DNA from: Planococcus chinensis | GTDB lineage: Bacteria > Bacillota > Bacilli > Bacillales_A > Planococcaceae | DNA: 64,000 nt | Reading direction: 5' to 3' | NCBI RefSeq assembly: GCF_020071995.1 | Contig: NZ_JABWTK010000004.1 | Span: 248,001 to 312,000, forward strand | Part shown: positions 1 through 9,276 of the stretch, piece by piece | Position numbering within the stretch: position 1 is the stretch's first letter | Layout of the letters: each line of letters begins with the position of its first letter | Notes under the pieces: model-generated | What the model was told of the DNA's origin: nothing | Seen by the model: only the letters and a program-made list of their open reading frames with translations | Databases searched by the model: none | Translations under genes and position numbers: made by a program

Positions 1-1
1 A

Positions 2-535
2 AGAGCAACATTAAGACCCGATTTAGCCATCCTGACGATGGCCGGCTTTTTGGATGCCCGCCCGCGTGTGGGATATTTTTATTCCGGCAAAAAACCAGGG
101 CAGGATATTTCGGATACGATGAACAACATGAAAGTGAAAGATTTTCAATCGATTCCCGTCGTCGTGCGGGAAGACGTCAGTGTCTACGACGCCATCAGCC
201 AGATGTTCTTGGACGATGTCGGCACTTTGTTTGTCGTAGACAAAAATTCCCTTTTGACAGGGGTATTGTCGCGCAAAGACTTGCTCAGAACCAGTCTGGG
301 CAACCAGGACCTGTCCGCCATCCCCGTACATATCATTATGACACGGATGCCGAATATCACGTATTGCGTGAAAAACGAATCGTTGATCCAGGCAGCGCAT
401 CGCCTGATCAATCAGCAGATTGACGCATTGCCGGTGGTCGATGAGCAGCCGGAAGGCTTTAAAGTGATTGGCCGATTGACAAAAACGAATATTACACGGG
501 CATTTTTATCCTTGTCGGAAAGCCATGAATTGTGA
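2..535 (+). CDS. ccpN: CcpN-type transcriptional repressor, CBS domains (5' partial)
   Basis: The frame is open from the first bases of the window, so the N-terminus with its expected helix-turn-helix is missing. What remains opens with [20 protein letters not shown], the end of the HTH region of CcpN/YqzB proteins, followed by two CBS repeats (one beginning near [15 protein letters not shown], one near [13 protein letters not shown]). CcpN represses gluconeogenic genes (gapB, pckA) on glucose in B. subtilis, and its CBS pair senses nucleotides. The next gene, ppsR, is its usual partner and lies only 10 bp downstream, so the two are probably one operon. The family call is secure from the sequence and neighbour; the regulon in this organism is inferred. 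Confidence 0.9.
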   Translation, partial: RATLRPDLAILTMAGFLDARPRVGYFYSGKKPGQDISDTMNNMKVKDFQSIPVVVREDVSVYDAISQMFLDDVGTLFVVDKNSLLTGVLSRKDLLRTSLGNQDLSAIPVHIIMTRMPNITYCVKNESLIQAAHRLINQQIDALPVVDEQPEGFKVIGRLTKTNITRAFLSLSESHEL

Positions 536-545
536 GGTGCATAGT

Positions 546-1358
546 ATGAAACAGCTTCGCTTGTTTATCGTCTCCGATTCTGTCGGAGAAACAGGGGAAC
601 TTGTCGCAAAGGCGGCGATCAGCCAATATTTATACGCAGATCAAAATGCCGTACTTAAAAGATTTCCATACATTGATTCGGTGGATCATTTGCAGGAAAT
701 CATCAAACTGGCTGAGCAGCAAAAAGCCTTTATCGTGTACACCCTGGTGTCTCACGATTTGCGAAGCTACATAAAAAAGGAAACAATCAAATACAAAGTG
801 ACGGCAGTCGATTTGATGGGGCCTCTGATGGATGCTTTGGAAAAAGAACTGGATTCGGTGCCGCTGGAAGAAGCTGGTCTCGTCCGGAAATTGGATGACG
901 ACTACTTCAAGAAAGTCGAAGCCATTGAGTTTGCAGTGAAATACGATGACGGCCGGGACCCGCGCGGTATTTTGATGGCGGATATTGTCCTTGTCGGCAT
1001 TTCCCGCACGTCCAAAACCCCCTTGTCTCAATACTTGGCGCACAAGCGGCTGAAAGTGGCAAACGTTCCGCTGGTGCCGGAAGTGGATCCGCCGGAAGAA
1101 TTGTTCAAGGTGGACCCTGCCAAATGCTTCGGCCTTGTCATTTCACCGGAGAAACTGAACCATATCCGGAAAGAGCGGCTGATTGCACTCGGTTTAAGCG
1201 ATGATGCAAATTACGCCCGAATCAACCGGATCCACGAAGAAATTGCGCATTTCGAAAAAGTGGTGGGGCGCATCGGCTGTGAAGTGGTGGACGTCACCAA
1301 CCGGGCGGTAGAAGAAACCGCTAACCTGATTTTGAATAAACGAAATAATCGGATTTGA
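546..1358 (+). CDS. ppsR: Pyruvate, phosphate dikinase regulatory protein (PEP synthetase regulatory protein family)
   Basis: About 270 residues of the DUF299/PPSR family, bifunctional Ser/Thr kinase-pyrophosphorylases that inactivate and reactivate PPDK or PEP synthase. The N-terminus [18 protein letters not shown] and the P-loop-like [11 protein letters not shown] segment near residue 150 are diagnostic. I start at ATG 546 rather than 525, because GAGGTG lies just upstream and the product then begins at the family's conserved start. In B. subtilis the homologue YqfL modulates CcpN, which fits the adjacent ccpN here. A hairpin with a T-tract follows the stop. Confidence 0.93.
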   Translation: MKQLRLFIVSDSVGETGELVAKAAISQYLYADQNAVLKRFPYIDSVDHLQEIIKLAEQQKAFIVYTLVSHDLRSYIKKETIKYKVTAVDLMGPLMDALEKELDSVPLEEAGLVRKLDDDYFKKVEAIEFAVKYDDGRDPRGILMADIVLVGISRTSKTPLSQYLAHKRLKVANVPLVPEVDPPEELFKVDPAKCFGLVISPEKLNHIRKERLIALGLSDDANYARINRIHEEIAHFEKVVGRIGCEVVDVTNRAVEETANLILNKRNNRI

Positions 1359-1391
1359 AAAACCACCCTAAGGGCGGTTTTTCTATTTTTA
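1359..1391 (+). terminator. Terminator after ppsR
   Basis: Stem AAAACCACCC (1359-1368) pairs with GGGCGGTTTT (1372-1381), with one A-C mismatch, followed by a T-rich tail. It ends the ccpN-ppsR unit before dnaG. Confidence 0.75.
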
Positions 1392-1545
1392 TTTGTGGAT
1401 TTTTTCACAGAAACGTTTTATAATGAAGAATTGTGGATAAATTATATTAAGGTCTATTTATTTGGCTCATCTTTTTATGAAAAGATGAAGGAATTCACCT
1501 GAATATCTCGAATACAGTAAGTTAAGAAAAAAAGATGGTGATAGT

Positions 1546-3351
1546 GTGTCCAATCGAGTTCCTGAAGAAGTGATTGAAAAGATCCGGTCAACAACGGATA
1601 TTGTGGACATAGTCGGAGAATACGTCCAATTAACAAAAAGAGGGCGCAATTGGTTCGGGCTTTGCCCGTTTCATGGAGAAAGCACACCGTCATTTTCGGT
1701 CACTTCCGATAAGCAGATTTTTCATTGCTTCGGATGCGGCGCCGGCGGAAACGCCATTACGTTCCTCATGGATATAGAGAATATTACGTTTCAAGAGGCA
1801 TTGGCCCGATTGGGAAGCCGTGCCGGCATTGAAGTCGAAGTAAACACGCATGCTTCTGGTGAAGCAGCGAATGCCCCTTCTAAAAGCGACAATCAGCTGA
1901 TTTTGATGCACGAATTTTCGGCAGACATGTATCATCATATACTGCTCAATACGGAAGAAGGCCAATCTGCGCTGGATTACCTGGAAAACAGGGGATTTAC
2001 GCGGGAAATGATTGAACGGTACCGTATTGGATGGTCACTGCCGGAATGGAATTATATGGCGACGGCCCTGCAGCGCAAAGGGTATAGCGAAGAAGAATTG
2101 GTGAACAGCGGGCTGGCGATTCAGCGCGAACAGGGAACCGGCTTTTTTGACCGCTTTCGCGGCCGTGTAATGTTTCCGATTATGAACGAAAACGGCAAAG
2201 TTATTGCCTTTTCGGGCAGAATCTTGGAAAATACGAAGACGGAAGCAAAATACATGAACAGCCCGGAATCACCCATTTTCCAGAAAAGCCAGGTCCTTTA
2301 CAATGTTCATCAGGCGAGAAGCGCCATCCGGAAAAACCGGAAAATCGTCCTGTTTGAAGGTTTCATGGATGTCATTGCTGCCGGAAAAGCCGGCGTCGAC
2401 AATGCCCTTGCGACAATGGGCACCTCGCTGACCCCACAGCATATCCGCGCAATGAAACGCTTTGCCCAGGAAATCGTCATTTGCTTTGACGGCGATGATG
2501 CCGGGTGGGAAGCAGCAAAAAGGGCTGCTATTGCACTCAATGAAGACAAGTTCAAAGTGGAAGTTGCTGTTCTTCCGGGGAAAATGGATCCGGACGATTA
2601 TGTCCGGGAGCATGGCCAAGACGCATTTCGGGAACAGGTCATCGGCAAACCGCACGCCTTTATCGCGTTTGCCATGATGCATGCCCGCAGACATAAGAAT
2701 TTCCAATATGAAAACGATCTTCTGCAATATATCCAGGAAGTGCTGCAGCTCTTGGCTGGCCGTTCTTCACCGATTGAACGTGATTTGTATATAAAGCAAT
2801 TGGCCAATGAAACCGGATTGTCTGAAGAAGCGATTTTGCAGCAGTACCGCAAACTGGAGAACCGCTCGATTGAGCAAAGCCGCCCGGAAAGGGCCGCCAA
2901 AACCACCGTAAAGCGGGAGCCGAAGCGGATCACCTCTTTCCACCGGGCCGAACGGCTGCTTTTCTCGCATGCCTTAGCCAATCGGGAAGTGATGAGGAAA
3001 CTCGCTGAAGTCGAATCGGGAATGCCTTTTGTCAGTGAAGAATTTAAAGCGCTGTATGTCCAGCTCCTCGGATTTTATGAAGAGTGGGACAAGGCGGATT
3101 TCCATAAATTCCTGGAAACGCTCCAGGACTCGGAACTCCGGAAACTGGTCATGGAAACGACGCTTTCTGAACGTGATCCGGAGCATGTGGATGAAGAAAT
3201 AGCGGATTGCATCAAGCATCTTGAAAAGCACCGGATAGAGCAGCAGATAAATTTGAAAATCCAGCAATCAAAAGAAGCGGAAAAACAGCATGATCTACAA
3301 CGCGCTTTACTTCTTGCGCAAGAAGTGATTGCTTTGCGCAAATCATTGTAA
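1546..3351 (+). CDS. dnaG: DNA primase
   Basis: Synthesises RNA primers at the replication fork. 601 residues, typical for a Bacillales primase. The N-terminal CHC2 zinc finger shows C40, H43, C61 and C64 (CPFH...HCFGC). The TOPRIM catalytic core contains LFEGFMDV and ICFDGDDAG, giving the conserved Glu and the DxD-type metal-binding acids. A C-terminal helicase-binding region of lower conservation follows. The start is GTG 1546, read from homology (VPEEVIEKIRSTTDIVD is a family N-terminus), with only a modest Shine-Dalgarno. The gene lies 30 bp before sigA, the classical macromolecular synthesis operon, here without rpsU. Confidence 0.97.
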   Translation: MSNRVPEEVIEKIRSTTDIVDIVGEYVQLTKRGRNWFGLCPFHGESTPSFSVTSDKQIFHCFGCGAGGNAITFLMDIENITFQEALARLGSRAGIEVEVNTHASGEAANAPSKSDNQLILMHEFSADMYHHILLNTEEGQSALDYLENRGFTREMIERYRIGWSLPEWNYMATALQRKGYSEEELVNSGLAIQREQGTGFFDRFRGRVMFPIMNENGKVIAFSGRILENTKTEAKYMNSPESPIFQKSQVLYNVHQARSAIRKNRKIVLFEGFMDVIAAGKAGVDNALATMGTSLTPQHIRAMKRFAQEIVICFDGDDAGWEAAKRAAIALNEDKFKVEVAVLPGKMDPDDYVREHGQDAFREQVIGKPHAFIAFAMMHARRHKNFQYENDLLQYIQEVLQLLAGRSSPIERDLYIKQLANETGLSEEAILQQYRKLENRSIEQSRPERAAKTTVKREPKRITSFHRAERLLFSHALANREVMRKLAEVESGMPFVSEEFKALYVQLLGFYEEWDKADFHKFLETLQDSELRKLVMETTLSERDPEHVDEEIADCIKHLEKHRIEQQINLKIQQSKEAEKQHDLQRALLLAQEVIALRKSL

Positions 3352-3381
3352 GTTTATCCGGTTTTAAAAGGAGGAAGTCGT

Positions 3382-4536
3382 ATGGCTGAGAAATCAGAAC
3401 GCAAAAACAAAGTTGAAGCAAGCAATGTTTCATTAAGTGCAGAAGGTCCCGAAACAACAGTAGAAGAAGCAAAACGACAATTAATCGAAACAGGTAAGAA
3501 AACCGGTGAACTTAACTATGAACAGATAGCCGATAAATTAGCGATTTTTGAACTGGAGTCCGATCAAGTTGAAGAGTTCATTGAGCAACTTGAAGGCCAT
3601 GGCATAGAGCTTGAACGCAAATCAGACGACGAAGAACATTTGGATCGCCTGATGAAGCCGACTGAAGAAAAATTCGACTTGAATGACTTGAGCGTACCGC
3701 CAGGCGTGAAAATCAATGACCCGGTGCGTATGTACTTGAAAGAAATCGGCCGTGTCGATCTGTTGAAAGCGGAAGAAGAAGTCCGCTTGGCGAAATTGAT
3801 CGAACAAGGCGATGAAGAAGCGAAAAAGCGCTTGGCTGAAGCCAACCTTCGCCTCGTAGTAAGTATTGCCAAGCGCTACGTCGGCCGCGGCATGCTGTTC
3901 CTGGATTTGATCCAGGAAGGGAATATGGGCTTGATCAAAGCTGTTGAGAAATTCGACTACTCCAAAGGATTTAAGTTCAGTACGTATGCCACTTGGTGGA
4001 TCCGCCAGGCCATCACCCGTGCGATTGCTGACCAAGCGCGGACCATCCGGATTCCCGTCCATATGGTTGAAACGATCAATAAACTGATCCGTGTTCAGCG
4101 CCAGTTGCTTCAGGACCTTGGCCGCGAGCCATCGCCTGAAGAAATCGGTGAAGAAATGGACTTGCTTCCTGAAAAAGTGCGTGAAATCCTGAAAATTGCA
4201 CAAGAACCGGTATCGCTTGAAACACCGATCGGTGAAGAAGACGATTCGCATCTTGGCGATTTTATCGAAGATTCGGACGCGCAGTCTCCGTCCGACCACG
4301 CGGCTTACGAGTTACTGAAAGAACAGCTTGAAGATGTATTGGATACCTTGACCGACCGCGAGGAGAATGTACTCCGGTTGCGCTTCGGCCTTGACGATGG
4401 CCGCACACGTACACTTGAAGAAGTAGGCAAAGTGTTTGGCGTAACCCGTGAACGGATTCGCCAAATCGAAGCGAAAGCGCTCCGTAAGCTTCGCCATCCT
4501 TCCCGCAGCAAACGCTTGAAAGATTTCTTGGAATAA
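3382..4536 (+). CDS. sigA: RNA polymerase primary sigma factor SigA
   Basis: 384 residues. Region 1.2 ([20 protein letters not shown]), region 2 with the -10 recognising and melting segment ([18 protein letters not shown]), region 3 ([14 protein letters not shown]) and region 4.2 helix-turn-helix ([20 protein letters not shown]) are all present and in order. The N-terminal about 100 residues are acidic and variable, as in Bacillales SigA. The RBS AGGAGG lies just ahead of ATG 3382. It directs housekeeping transcription, and the promoters noted elsewhere in this window fit its -35/-10 consensus. A strong terminator follows. Confidence 0.98.
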   Translation: MAEKSERKNKVEASNVSLSAEGPETTVEEAKRQLIETGKKTGELNYEQIADKLAIFELESDQVEEFIEQLEGHGIELERKSDDEEHLDRLMKPTEEKFDLNDLSVPPGVKINDPVRMYLKEIGRVDLLKAEEEVRLAKLIEQGDEEAKKRLAEANLRLVVSIAKRYVGRGMLFLDLIQEGNMGLIKAVEKFDYSKGFKFSTYATWWIRQAITRAIADQARTIRIPVHMVETINKLIRVQRQLLQDLGREPSPEEIGEEMDLLPEKVREILKIAQEPVSLETPIGEEDDSHLGDFIEDSDAQSPSDHAAYELLKEQLEDVLDTLTDREENVLRLRFGLDDGRTRTLEEVGKVFGVTRERIRQIEAKALRKLRHPSRSKRLKDFLE

Positions 4537-4543
4537 TAATTGC

Positions 4544-4580
4544 AAACGCTCCTGTGCATAAAGCACAGGAGCGTTTTTTT
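4544..4580 (+). terminator. Terminator after sigA
   Basis: Perfect 14-bp stem AAACGCTCCTGTGC (4544-4557) with GCACAGGAGCGTTT (4563-4576), followed by Ts. It ends the dnaG-sigA operon. Confidence 0.92.
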
Positions 4581-4670
4581 ATGTATTTTAGGATAACAGT
4601 TGAGTTTGTCTAAATTTTTCCTATATAATGAAAGTTGTAAGCGTATTCACAACAAAGGGGATGTAGTGAA

Positions 4671-5810
4671 ATGAATTTCGATTTGACGCAAGAACAGCAG
4701 ATGATTAAGAAAACCATTAAAGAGTTTGCCGATAAGGTAGTAGCTCCAGGGGCCGTCCATCGTGACCGCACCAATGAATTTCCGAAAGAAATCTTCAAAC
4801 AGCTTTCCGACATGGGGATGATGGGATTGCCGTTTGATGAAAAATACGGCGGAGCCGGGGCGGATACGACGAGCTTTGCGATCGTGACAGAAGAATTGAG
4901 CCGCGCCTGTGCTTCTACAGGAATAACCTACTCGGCCCATATTTCCTTGGGCGGTGCACCGTTGAATCTGTTCGGGACAGAAGAGCAGAAAGAAAAGTAC
5001 TTGGCGCCGATTTGTACAGGTGAATCGTTCGGAGCGTTCGGATTGACGGAACCCAATGCCGGGTCGGATGCAGGCGGTACGGAAACGCGTGCAGTTGAAG
5101 ACGGCGACGACTGGGTCATCAATGGATCGAAAGTGTATATCACAAACGCGAGCTATGCCAAACATTTGGCCATCACGGCGATTACAGGCATGAACGATGG
5201 CAAAAAAGAAATTTCGGCGATTATTGTGCCGACGGATGCAGAAGGCTTCACCATCATCGACAATTATGAAAAGATGGGCCTTCACGCTTCGAATACAACG
5301 GAATTGGTGCTGGAAAACGTACGGGTACCGAAAGAAAACCTGCTTGGCAAGCGTGGAGAAGGCTTTAAGCAATTCCTGGTAACTTTGGACGGCGGACGCA
5401 TTGGAATCGCTGCAATGGCGGTAGGAATCGCGCAGGCGGCATTTAACCGTGCCTTGAACTATTCAAAAGAGCGCAAGCAATTCGGGAAGTCTCTTTCTGA
5501 ATTCCAGATTACGCAATTCAAATTAGCCGATATGGCATTGAAGATTGAATTGGCTCGCAATATGGTCTACAAAGCGGCATGGCTGAAAGACCAGGGGCGT
5601 CCGTTCACAAAAGAAGCTTCCATGGCAAAACTGTATGCTTCTGAAATTTCCATGGAAGTGGCGGATGAAGCCATCCAAATCCACGGCGGCTACGGCTACA
5701 TGAAAGAGTACGAAGTGGAGCGCTATATGCGCGATGCCAAATTGCTTGAAATCGGCGAAGGGACCTCGGAAGTGCAGAAGATGGTCATCGCCCGCCAAAT
5801 CGGCTGTTAA
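4671..5810 (+). CDS. Acyl-CoA dehydrogenase (short-chain/branched-chain type)
   Basis: FAD enzyme that makes the trans-2,3 double bond in acyl-CoA thioesters for beta-oxidation or branched-chain amino acid catabolism; cytoplasmic, passing electrons to ETF. 379 residues, full family length. Visible motifs: FGLTEPNAGSDAGG in the acyl-CoA/FAD pocket, the ERKQFGKSL signature, and IHGGYGYMKEYEVERYMRD leading to the catalytic-Glu segment LLEIGEGTSEVQ. RBS AAAGGGG precedes ATG 4671. This gene is not part of the B. subtilis sigA-cccA interval, so it is an insertion in the conserved order. Substrate chain length cannot be settled from sequence alone. Confidence 0.9.
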   Translation: MNFDLTQEQQMIKKTIKEFADKVVAPGAVHRDRTNEFPKEIFKQLSDMGMMGLPFDEKYGGAGADTTSFAIVTEELSRACASTGITYSAHISLGGAPLNLFGTEEQKEKYLAPICTGESFGAFGLTEPNAGSDAGGTETRAVEDGDDWVINGSKVYITNASYAKHLAITAITGMNDGKKEISAIIVPTDAEGFTIIDNYEKMGLHASNTTELVLENVRVPKENLLGKRGEGFKQFLVTLDGGRIGIAAMAVGIAQAAFNRALNYSKERKQFGKSLSEFQITQFKLADMALKIELARNMVYKAAWLKDQGRPFTKEASMAKLYASEISMEVADEAIQIHGGYGYMKEYEVERYMRDAKLLEIGEGTSEVQKMVIARQIGC

Positions 5811-5938
5811 GTTGCTGAATTTGTCACAATCGAGTAAAAGTTCTCCGTTATGGCTTTTCGTTTTGCTAATAATACAGTACAATAATGAATGATACGAACA
5901 CTATCATCAAGCAGAACTTATAGAGGGAGGGGTAACGG

Positions 5939-6331
5939 ATGCAAAAAAATGCAATTGTACCTTACATCTTAATCATGGCGTTCGGTATTGGTCTGATTTT
6001 CTTCTTATCTTTAGAAGGCGCCAATAACCAAGAAGACATTGCTGCTGAACATGCAGAAGAAGGCGGAGAAAGTGGAGACGCAGCGCCAGAAGGCGATGGC
6101 GGAAGCACGGAATCTGCTGAATTCGATCCTGAAGCACAAGCACAGCAAAGCTGTGTATCATGCCACGGTTCAAGCTATGAAGGCGGAGTAGGTCCTTCAC
6201 TAGTCGCAACTGAACTGGATCAAGCAGCAATCGAAGACATTATTGCAAATGGTAAAGGCGCAATGCCAGGTGGACTCATCGAAGGTGAGAACATCCCAGC
6301 AATGGCTGAGTGGGTACTTTCACTCGAATAG
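5939..6331 (+). CDS. cccA: Membrane-anchored cytochrome c550
   Basis: 130 residues: an N-terminal uncleaved membrane anchor (about residues 5-25), then an acidic Glu/Gly/Ser-rich linker (about 28-65), then a mini cytochrome c domain. The haem-binding motif CVSCH is present, and the C-terminal GAMPGGL supplies the axial Met. It carries electrons on the outer face of the membrane in the respiratory chain. Position between sigA and trmK matches B. subtilis cccA. RBS GGGAGGGG lies upstream, and a terminator follows directly. Confidence 0.93.
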   Translation: MQKNAIVPYILIMAFGIGLIFFLSLEGANNQEDIAAEHAEEGGESGDAAPEGDGGSTESAEFDPEAQAQQSCVSCHGSSYEGGVGPSLVATELDQAAIEDIIANGKGAMPGGLIEGENIPAMAEWVLSLE

Positions 6332-6335
6332 TATT

Positions 6336-6375
6336 AAAAAACCCTTAGTTCACAACGAGCTAAGGGTTTTTCTTT
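6336..6375 (+). terminator. Terminator after cccA
   Basis: Stem AAAACCCTTAG (6338-6348) with CTAAGGGTTTT (6360-6370), loop of 11 nt, then TCTTT. Confidence 0.85.
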
Positions 6376-6718
6376 AGTCGGCGCCTGCGCTTTTTGATTG
6401 TCCAGCTGGAACGGCCAGGTTCTCGGGTCATAAGTCAACCCAGCGAAGTGGCAAAGAGCGCCACTTCGCTGGTTCGTCAAAAAACCTTATTGCTCCTGCA
6501 GCACTTTGTGCTTCGTCGCAAAGAGATGGACCAAAGAAGTTTGGTCCATCTCTTGCCTGTCGAACCTAAACGGCCGTTTCCGCTTTTCGATTGTCCAGCT
6601 CCGGCGCCTAGCCCCTCGAGTCGTTTCAGGTCAGCCGGCGATGGCAAAAAAGCGCCATCATCGGCCAACCTTCCAACGCTTGTCGGGGCTAAGCAAGGCG
6701 CCTGCGCTTTTCTAGATT
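6376..6718. repeat. Cluster of GC-rich palindromic (REP/bcr-like) repeats
   Basis: Non-coding stretch between cccA and trmK. It contains a perfect 13-bp hairpin (6440-6452 with 6460-6472) and a perfect 15-bp hairpin (6520-6534 with 6539-6553). A longer imperfect palindrome runs 6600-6705: GGCGCCTAGCCCC pairs with GGGGCTAAGCAAGGCGCC, with an inner stem GCCGGCGATGGC / GCCATCATCGGC. The phrase GATTGTCCAGCT occurs twice (about 6397 and 6589) and GGCGCCTGCGCTTTT twice (about 6381 and 6699), so the block is built from repeated units. Open frames across it are low-complexity artefacts. Such units recur in many Bacillaceae/Planococcaceae genomes; their role is unknown. Confidence 0.75.
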
Positions 6719-6733
6719 AGGAGGATTTAAAAA

Positions 6734-7447
6734 ATGAATGCTCAACAATTATCATTGCGGCTTACACGTGTAGCGAGCCATGTGCCGACCGGGGCAATTG
6801 TGGCGGATATCGGCAGCGACCACGCTTATTTGCCATGCTACCTCGTTTCACAAGGACTGGCTGAACGTGCAATTGCCGGAGAAGTCGTAAAAGGACCTTT
6901 TGAGTCCGCAAAAAAACAGGTCAAGCAAGAACAATTGGAAGACAAAATTGAGGTCAGGCTGGCCAGTGGGCTTGAAGCCATCCATCCGGAAGATGGCATT
7001 ACTGCCATTACCATAGCTGGAATGGGCGGTCCGCTGATCGTTTCGATCCTGGAACAGGGAAATGAAAAATTGGCGGGTGTCAGCCGCTTGATCCTCCAGC
7101 CGAATGTCCATGCCAAAGCCATCCGTGAATGGGCACAAACCCATCATTGGATCATCATTGATGAAGAAATTATCAAAGAAAACAATAAGATTTACGAAAT
7201 TCTCGTGCTGGAGCGGAGCAGCCAGCCGGTTGTCCTTACGCCAGCCGAACTGCTGATGGGGCCCGTCCTCATGCAACAGCAGACGGAAGCGTTCCAGGAG
7301 AAGTGGCAGCGAGAAAGCGCGCAGTGGACAAATATCATTGCCTCTATTGAATCCACAGAACAAACACTGGAAATCGTCGATAAGAAAAATGAACTGGTGC
7401 AAAAAATAAAACTGGTTGAAGAGGTGCTGAATCGTGAAAATTCCTAA
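6734..7447 (+). CDS. trmK: tRNA (adenine(22)-N(1))-methyltransferase
   Basis: 237 residues of the TrmK family, which methylates A22 in the D-loop/stem of tRNA(Ser) and others using SAM. The N-terminal Rossmann domain shows VADIGSDHAYLPCYL (SAM motif I) and AGMGGPLI (motif IV region). The C-terminal third (about 165-235) is a coiled-coil rich in Glu/Gln/Lys, as in the family. RBS AGGAGG lies ahead of ATG 6734. It overlaps the next gene by 14 bp, the same pair as in B. subtilis (trmK-yqfO). Confidence 0.94.
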   Translation: MNAQQLSLRLTRVASHVPTGAIVADIGSDHAYLPCYLVSQGLAERAIAGEVVKGPFESAKKQVKQEQLEDKIEVRLASGLEAIHPEDGITAITIAGMGGPLIVSILEQGNEKLAGVSRLILQPNVHAKAIREWAQTHHWIIIDEEIIKENNKIYEILVLERSSQPVVLTPAELLMGPVLMQQQTEAFQEKWQRESAQWTNIIASIESTEQTLEIVDKKNELVQKIKLVEEVLNRENS

Positions 7448-8543
7448 TGGACAGCAAATCATCGAAGAGTTTGAAAAATGGTCACCTAAATTCCTGGCGG
7501 TGGAAGGCGATCCCATCGGCCTACATGTCGGAACACTGAACAAAAAAGTTGAACGGGTGCTGGTTACGCTGGATGTCAATGAACAAGTGGTAGACGAGGC
7601 GATTGAAAAAGGCGTCGGCTTGATCATTGCCCATCATCCGCCGATTTACCGTCCGATGAAAAACCTACAGACCGATTTTCCGCAGGGGCGTATGATCGAA
7701 AAGTTGATTAAGCACGATATCGCTGTATATGCAGCCCATACCAATCTCGATGTCGCCAAAGGCGGCGTCAATGATTTATTGGCAGATGCGCTTGGTCTTG
7801 CCGAAACGAACGTGCTCGTCCCTACATACGAAGCCGAGCTGGTGAAAATTGCCGTGTTTGTTCCGGAAAGCCACGAAGAACAAGTACGAGAAGCATTAGG
7901 AAAAGCGGGAGCAGGAGCCATCGGCGATTACGAATTCTGCAGCTATACTTTATCGGGCACCGGCCGATTCCGGCCAACTGAAAAAGCGGATCCGTATATC
8001 GGCGAAGCAGGGAAGATGGAAGTCACTGCTGAATCCAAAATTGAAGTGGTGATCCGTAAATACGAAAAAGACCGGGCGATCCGTGCCATGATTGCAGCTC
8101 ACCCATACGAAGAAGTGGCGTATGATGTGTTTACGCTGGAGAATAAAGAAGAAGCGATGGGCCTCGGCCGGGTTGGAATGCTGCCTGATGACATGAACTT
8201 GGAAGAGTTTGCGGAACTGGTTAAAGAACGGCTCGATGTACCGGCAGTCCGTGTTGTCGGGGATATGGCCAAAAAGATCCGGAAAGTGGCTGTGCTTGGC
8301 GGAGACGGCAATAAATACATTCAGGCCGCAAAACGTTCGGGAGCGGATGTCTATGTAACCGGCGATTTGTATTTCCACGTAGCCCAGGACGCAGAAGCGA
8401 TGGATCTGGCGGTGGTTGATCCTGGCCATCATGTTGAAAAAGTCATGATTCAGGGCGTTGTCGACCATATGTCGAACCGGCAGAACTGGCAATGTGAATT
8501 TTTGCCGTCCGAAGTCGATACCGAACCGTTCCGGTTTAAGTAA
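7434..8543 (+). CDS. Nif3-like dinuclear metal centre protein (YqfO)
   Basis: 369 residues, the long form of the Nif3/YbgI/GTP cyclohydrolase 1 type 2 family. The N- and C-terminal halves make the metal-binding core (LIIAHHPPIYRPMKN, AAHTNLD, VVDPGHHVEK supply His/Asp/Glu ligands). A PII-like CutA insertion lies at about 125-230 (IAVFVPESHEEQVREALG ... AHPYEEVAYDV). Starts at GTG 7434 inside the 3' end of trmK, with GAGGTG 8 nt upstream, so the two are translationally coupled. The physiological reaction of this family is unsettled. Confidence 0.92.
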   Translation: MKIPNGQQIIEEFEKWSPKFLAVEGDPIGLHVGTLNKKVERVLVTLDVNEQVVDEAIEKGVGLIIAHHPPIYRPMKNLQTDFPQGRMIEKLIKHDIAVYAAHTNLDVAKGGVNDLLADALGLAETNVLVPTYEAELVKIAVFVPESHEEQVREALGKAGAGAIGDYEFCSYTLSGTGRFRPTEKADPYIGEAGKMEVTAESKIEVVIRKYEKDRAIRAMIAAHPYEEVAYDVFTLENKEEAMGLGRVGMLPDDMNLEEFAELVKERLDVPAVRVVGDMAKKIRKVAVLGGDGNKYIQAAKRSGADVYVTGDLYFHVAQDAEAMDLAVVDPGHHVEKVMIQGVVDHMSNRQNWQCEFLPSEVDTEPFRFK

Positions 8544-8582
8544 CACCTGTTGCATGCGGAAGACCGCAATAAACAAATAAAA

Positions 8583-8626
8583 AACGAGAGCCCGAACTAT
8601 TATGGAATAGTGACGGTGCTCTCGTT
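8583..8626. terminator. Bidirectional terminator shared by convergent genes
   Basis: Stem AACGAGAGC (8583-8591) with GCTCTCGTT (8618-8626), with an A-run on the left and a T-run on the right, so it can work for both the Nif3 gene (plus) and the FlaR-like gene (minus). The 3' end of the minus-strand gene lies inside the stem-loop. Confidence 0.8.
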
Positions 8627-9130
8627 TTTTATATTCTCCAGGAAAAGCTGGGCTTCTTTAGGGGATTTTAAAATGATGATTTCTTTTTGCCCACGCAAGC
8701 GTTCAAGTTTATTCATCACTTCCGGCCTTTTGTCGGTCGGGTAATTCCATACCCATTTCAAAAAATTGAAGTTGAAGCGTTCTTCGCAGCCGGTCGCCAT
8801 GTCCGGCCGGGGCTGGCTGCGGTGGCGAAAAGTCCGCAGGATGACGCGATACAGGCAAAGGGAACGGGGAATATCCATAAAAATAATGCAATCGGCCGCT
8901 TTCAGGCGGATATCAAGTGTGCCGTTGTAATTGCCGTCAATGATCCACCGGTCTTTTGCGACCAATTGCTGCTGGATGAGTTTTTGCTGGTCTTTTGCAA
9001 CCGCTTCCCAGTCCGGCTTCCACAGAATCGCATCCAAATGGAACACTTCAATGGACAGTTTTTCGCCAAGTTTTCTTGAAAGAGTTGATTTGCCAGAGCC
9101 TCCGGATCCAATCACAGCAATTTTTTTCAT
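8600..9130 (-). CDS. P-loop nucleotide kinase, FlaR-like (adenylate kinase-related)
   Basis: 176 residues from ATG 9130, chosen over the GTG at 9139 because GGAG lies 8 nt upstream and the product then starts MKKIAVIGSGGSGKSTL. Walker A is GSGGSGKST. Then come a DxxxW...W segment and an Arg-rich lid (YRVILRTFRHRSQPRPDM) typical of the proteins annotated as DNA topology modulation protein FlaR. The substrate is unknown; a small nucleotide or shikimate-like kinase fold is all that can be said. The last codons lie inside the convergent terminator. It is not in the B. subtilis order at this site, so it is probably an accessory gene. Confidence 0.75.
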   Translation of the reverse strand: MKKIAVIGSGGSGKSTLSRKLGEKLSIEVFHLDAILWKPDWEAVAKDQQKLIQQQLVAKDRWIIDGNYNGTLDIRLKAADCIIFMDIPRSLCLYRVILRTFRHRSQPRPDMATGCEERFNFNFLKWVWNYPTDKRPEVMNKLERLRGQKEIIILKSPKEAQLFLENIKNESTVTIP

Positions 9131-9166
9131 CCTATCCACTCCATATCCAAGATGTAATGTACAGAA

Positions 9167-9199
9167 AAACCGTGAGACTTATTTAAAAGCTCACGGTTT
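9167..9199 (-). terminator. Terminator downstream of ispH
   Basis: Perfect 10-bp stem AAACCGTGAG (9167-9176) with CTCACGGTTT (9190-9199). On the minus strand it is followed by a T-run, so it serves ispH. Confidence 0.78.
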
Positions 9200-9276
9200 A
9201 CTTGTCGCTAGGGGCAGGGACGGTCTTTTTCCACTTGCCTTATTTTAAACCTTAACGGGTGGACGTGACAATGCTT

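Noticed and set aside
3622..4299. 225-codon minus-strand frame inside sigA
   Set aside because: Antisense shadow of a strongly conserved gene; Phe-rich, no motif.
6394..6720. Open frames of 60-108 codons through the palindrome cluster
   Set aside because: They run through inverted repeats on both strands, have no sensible RBS and no family resemblance.
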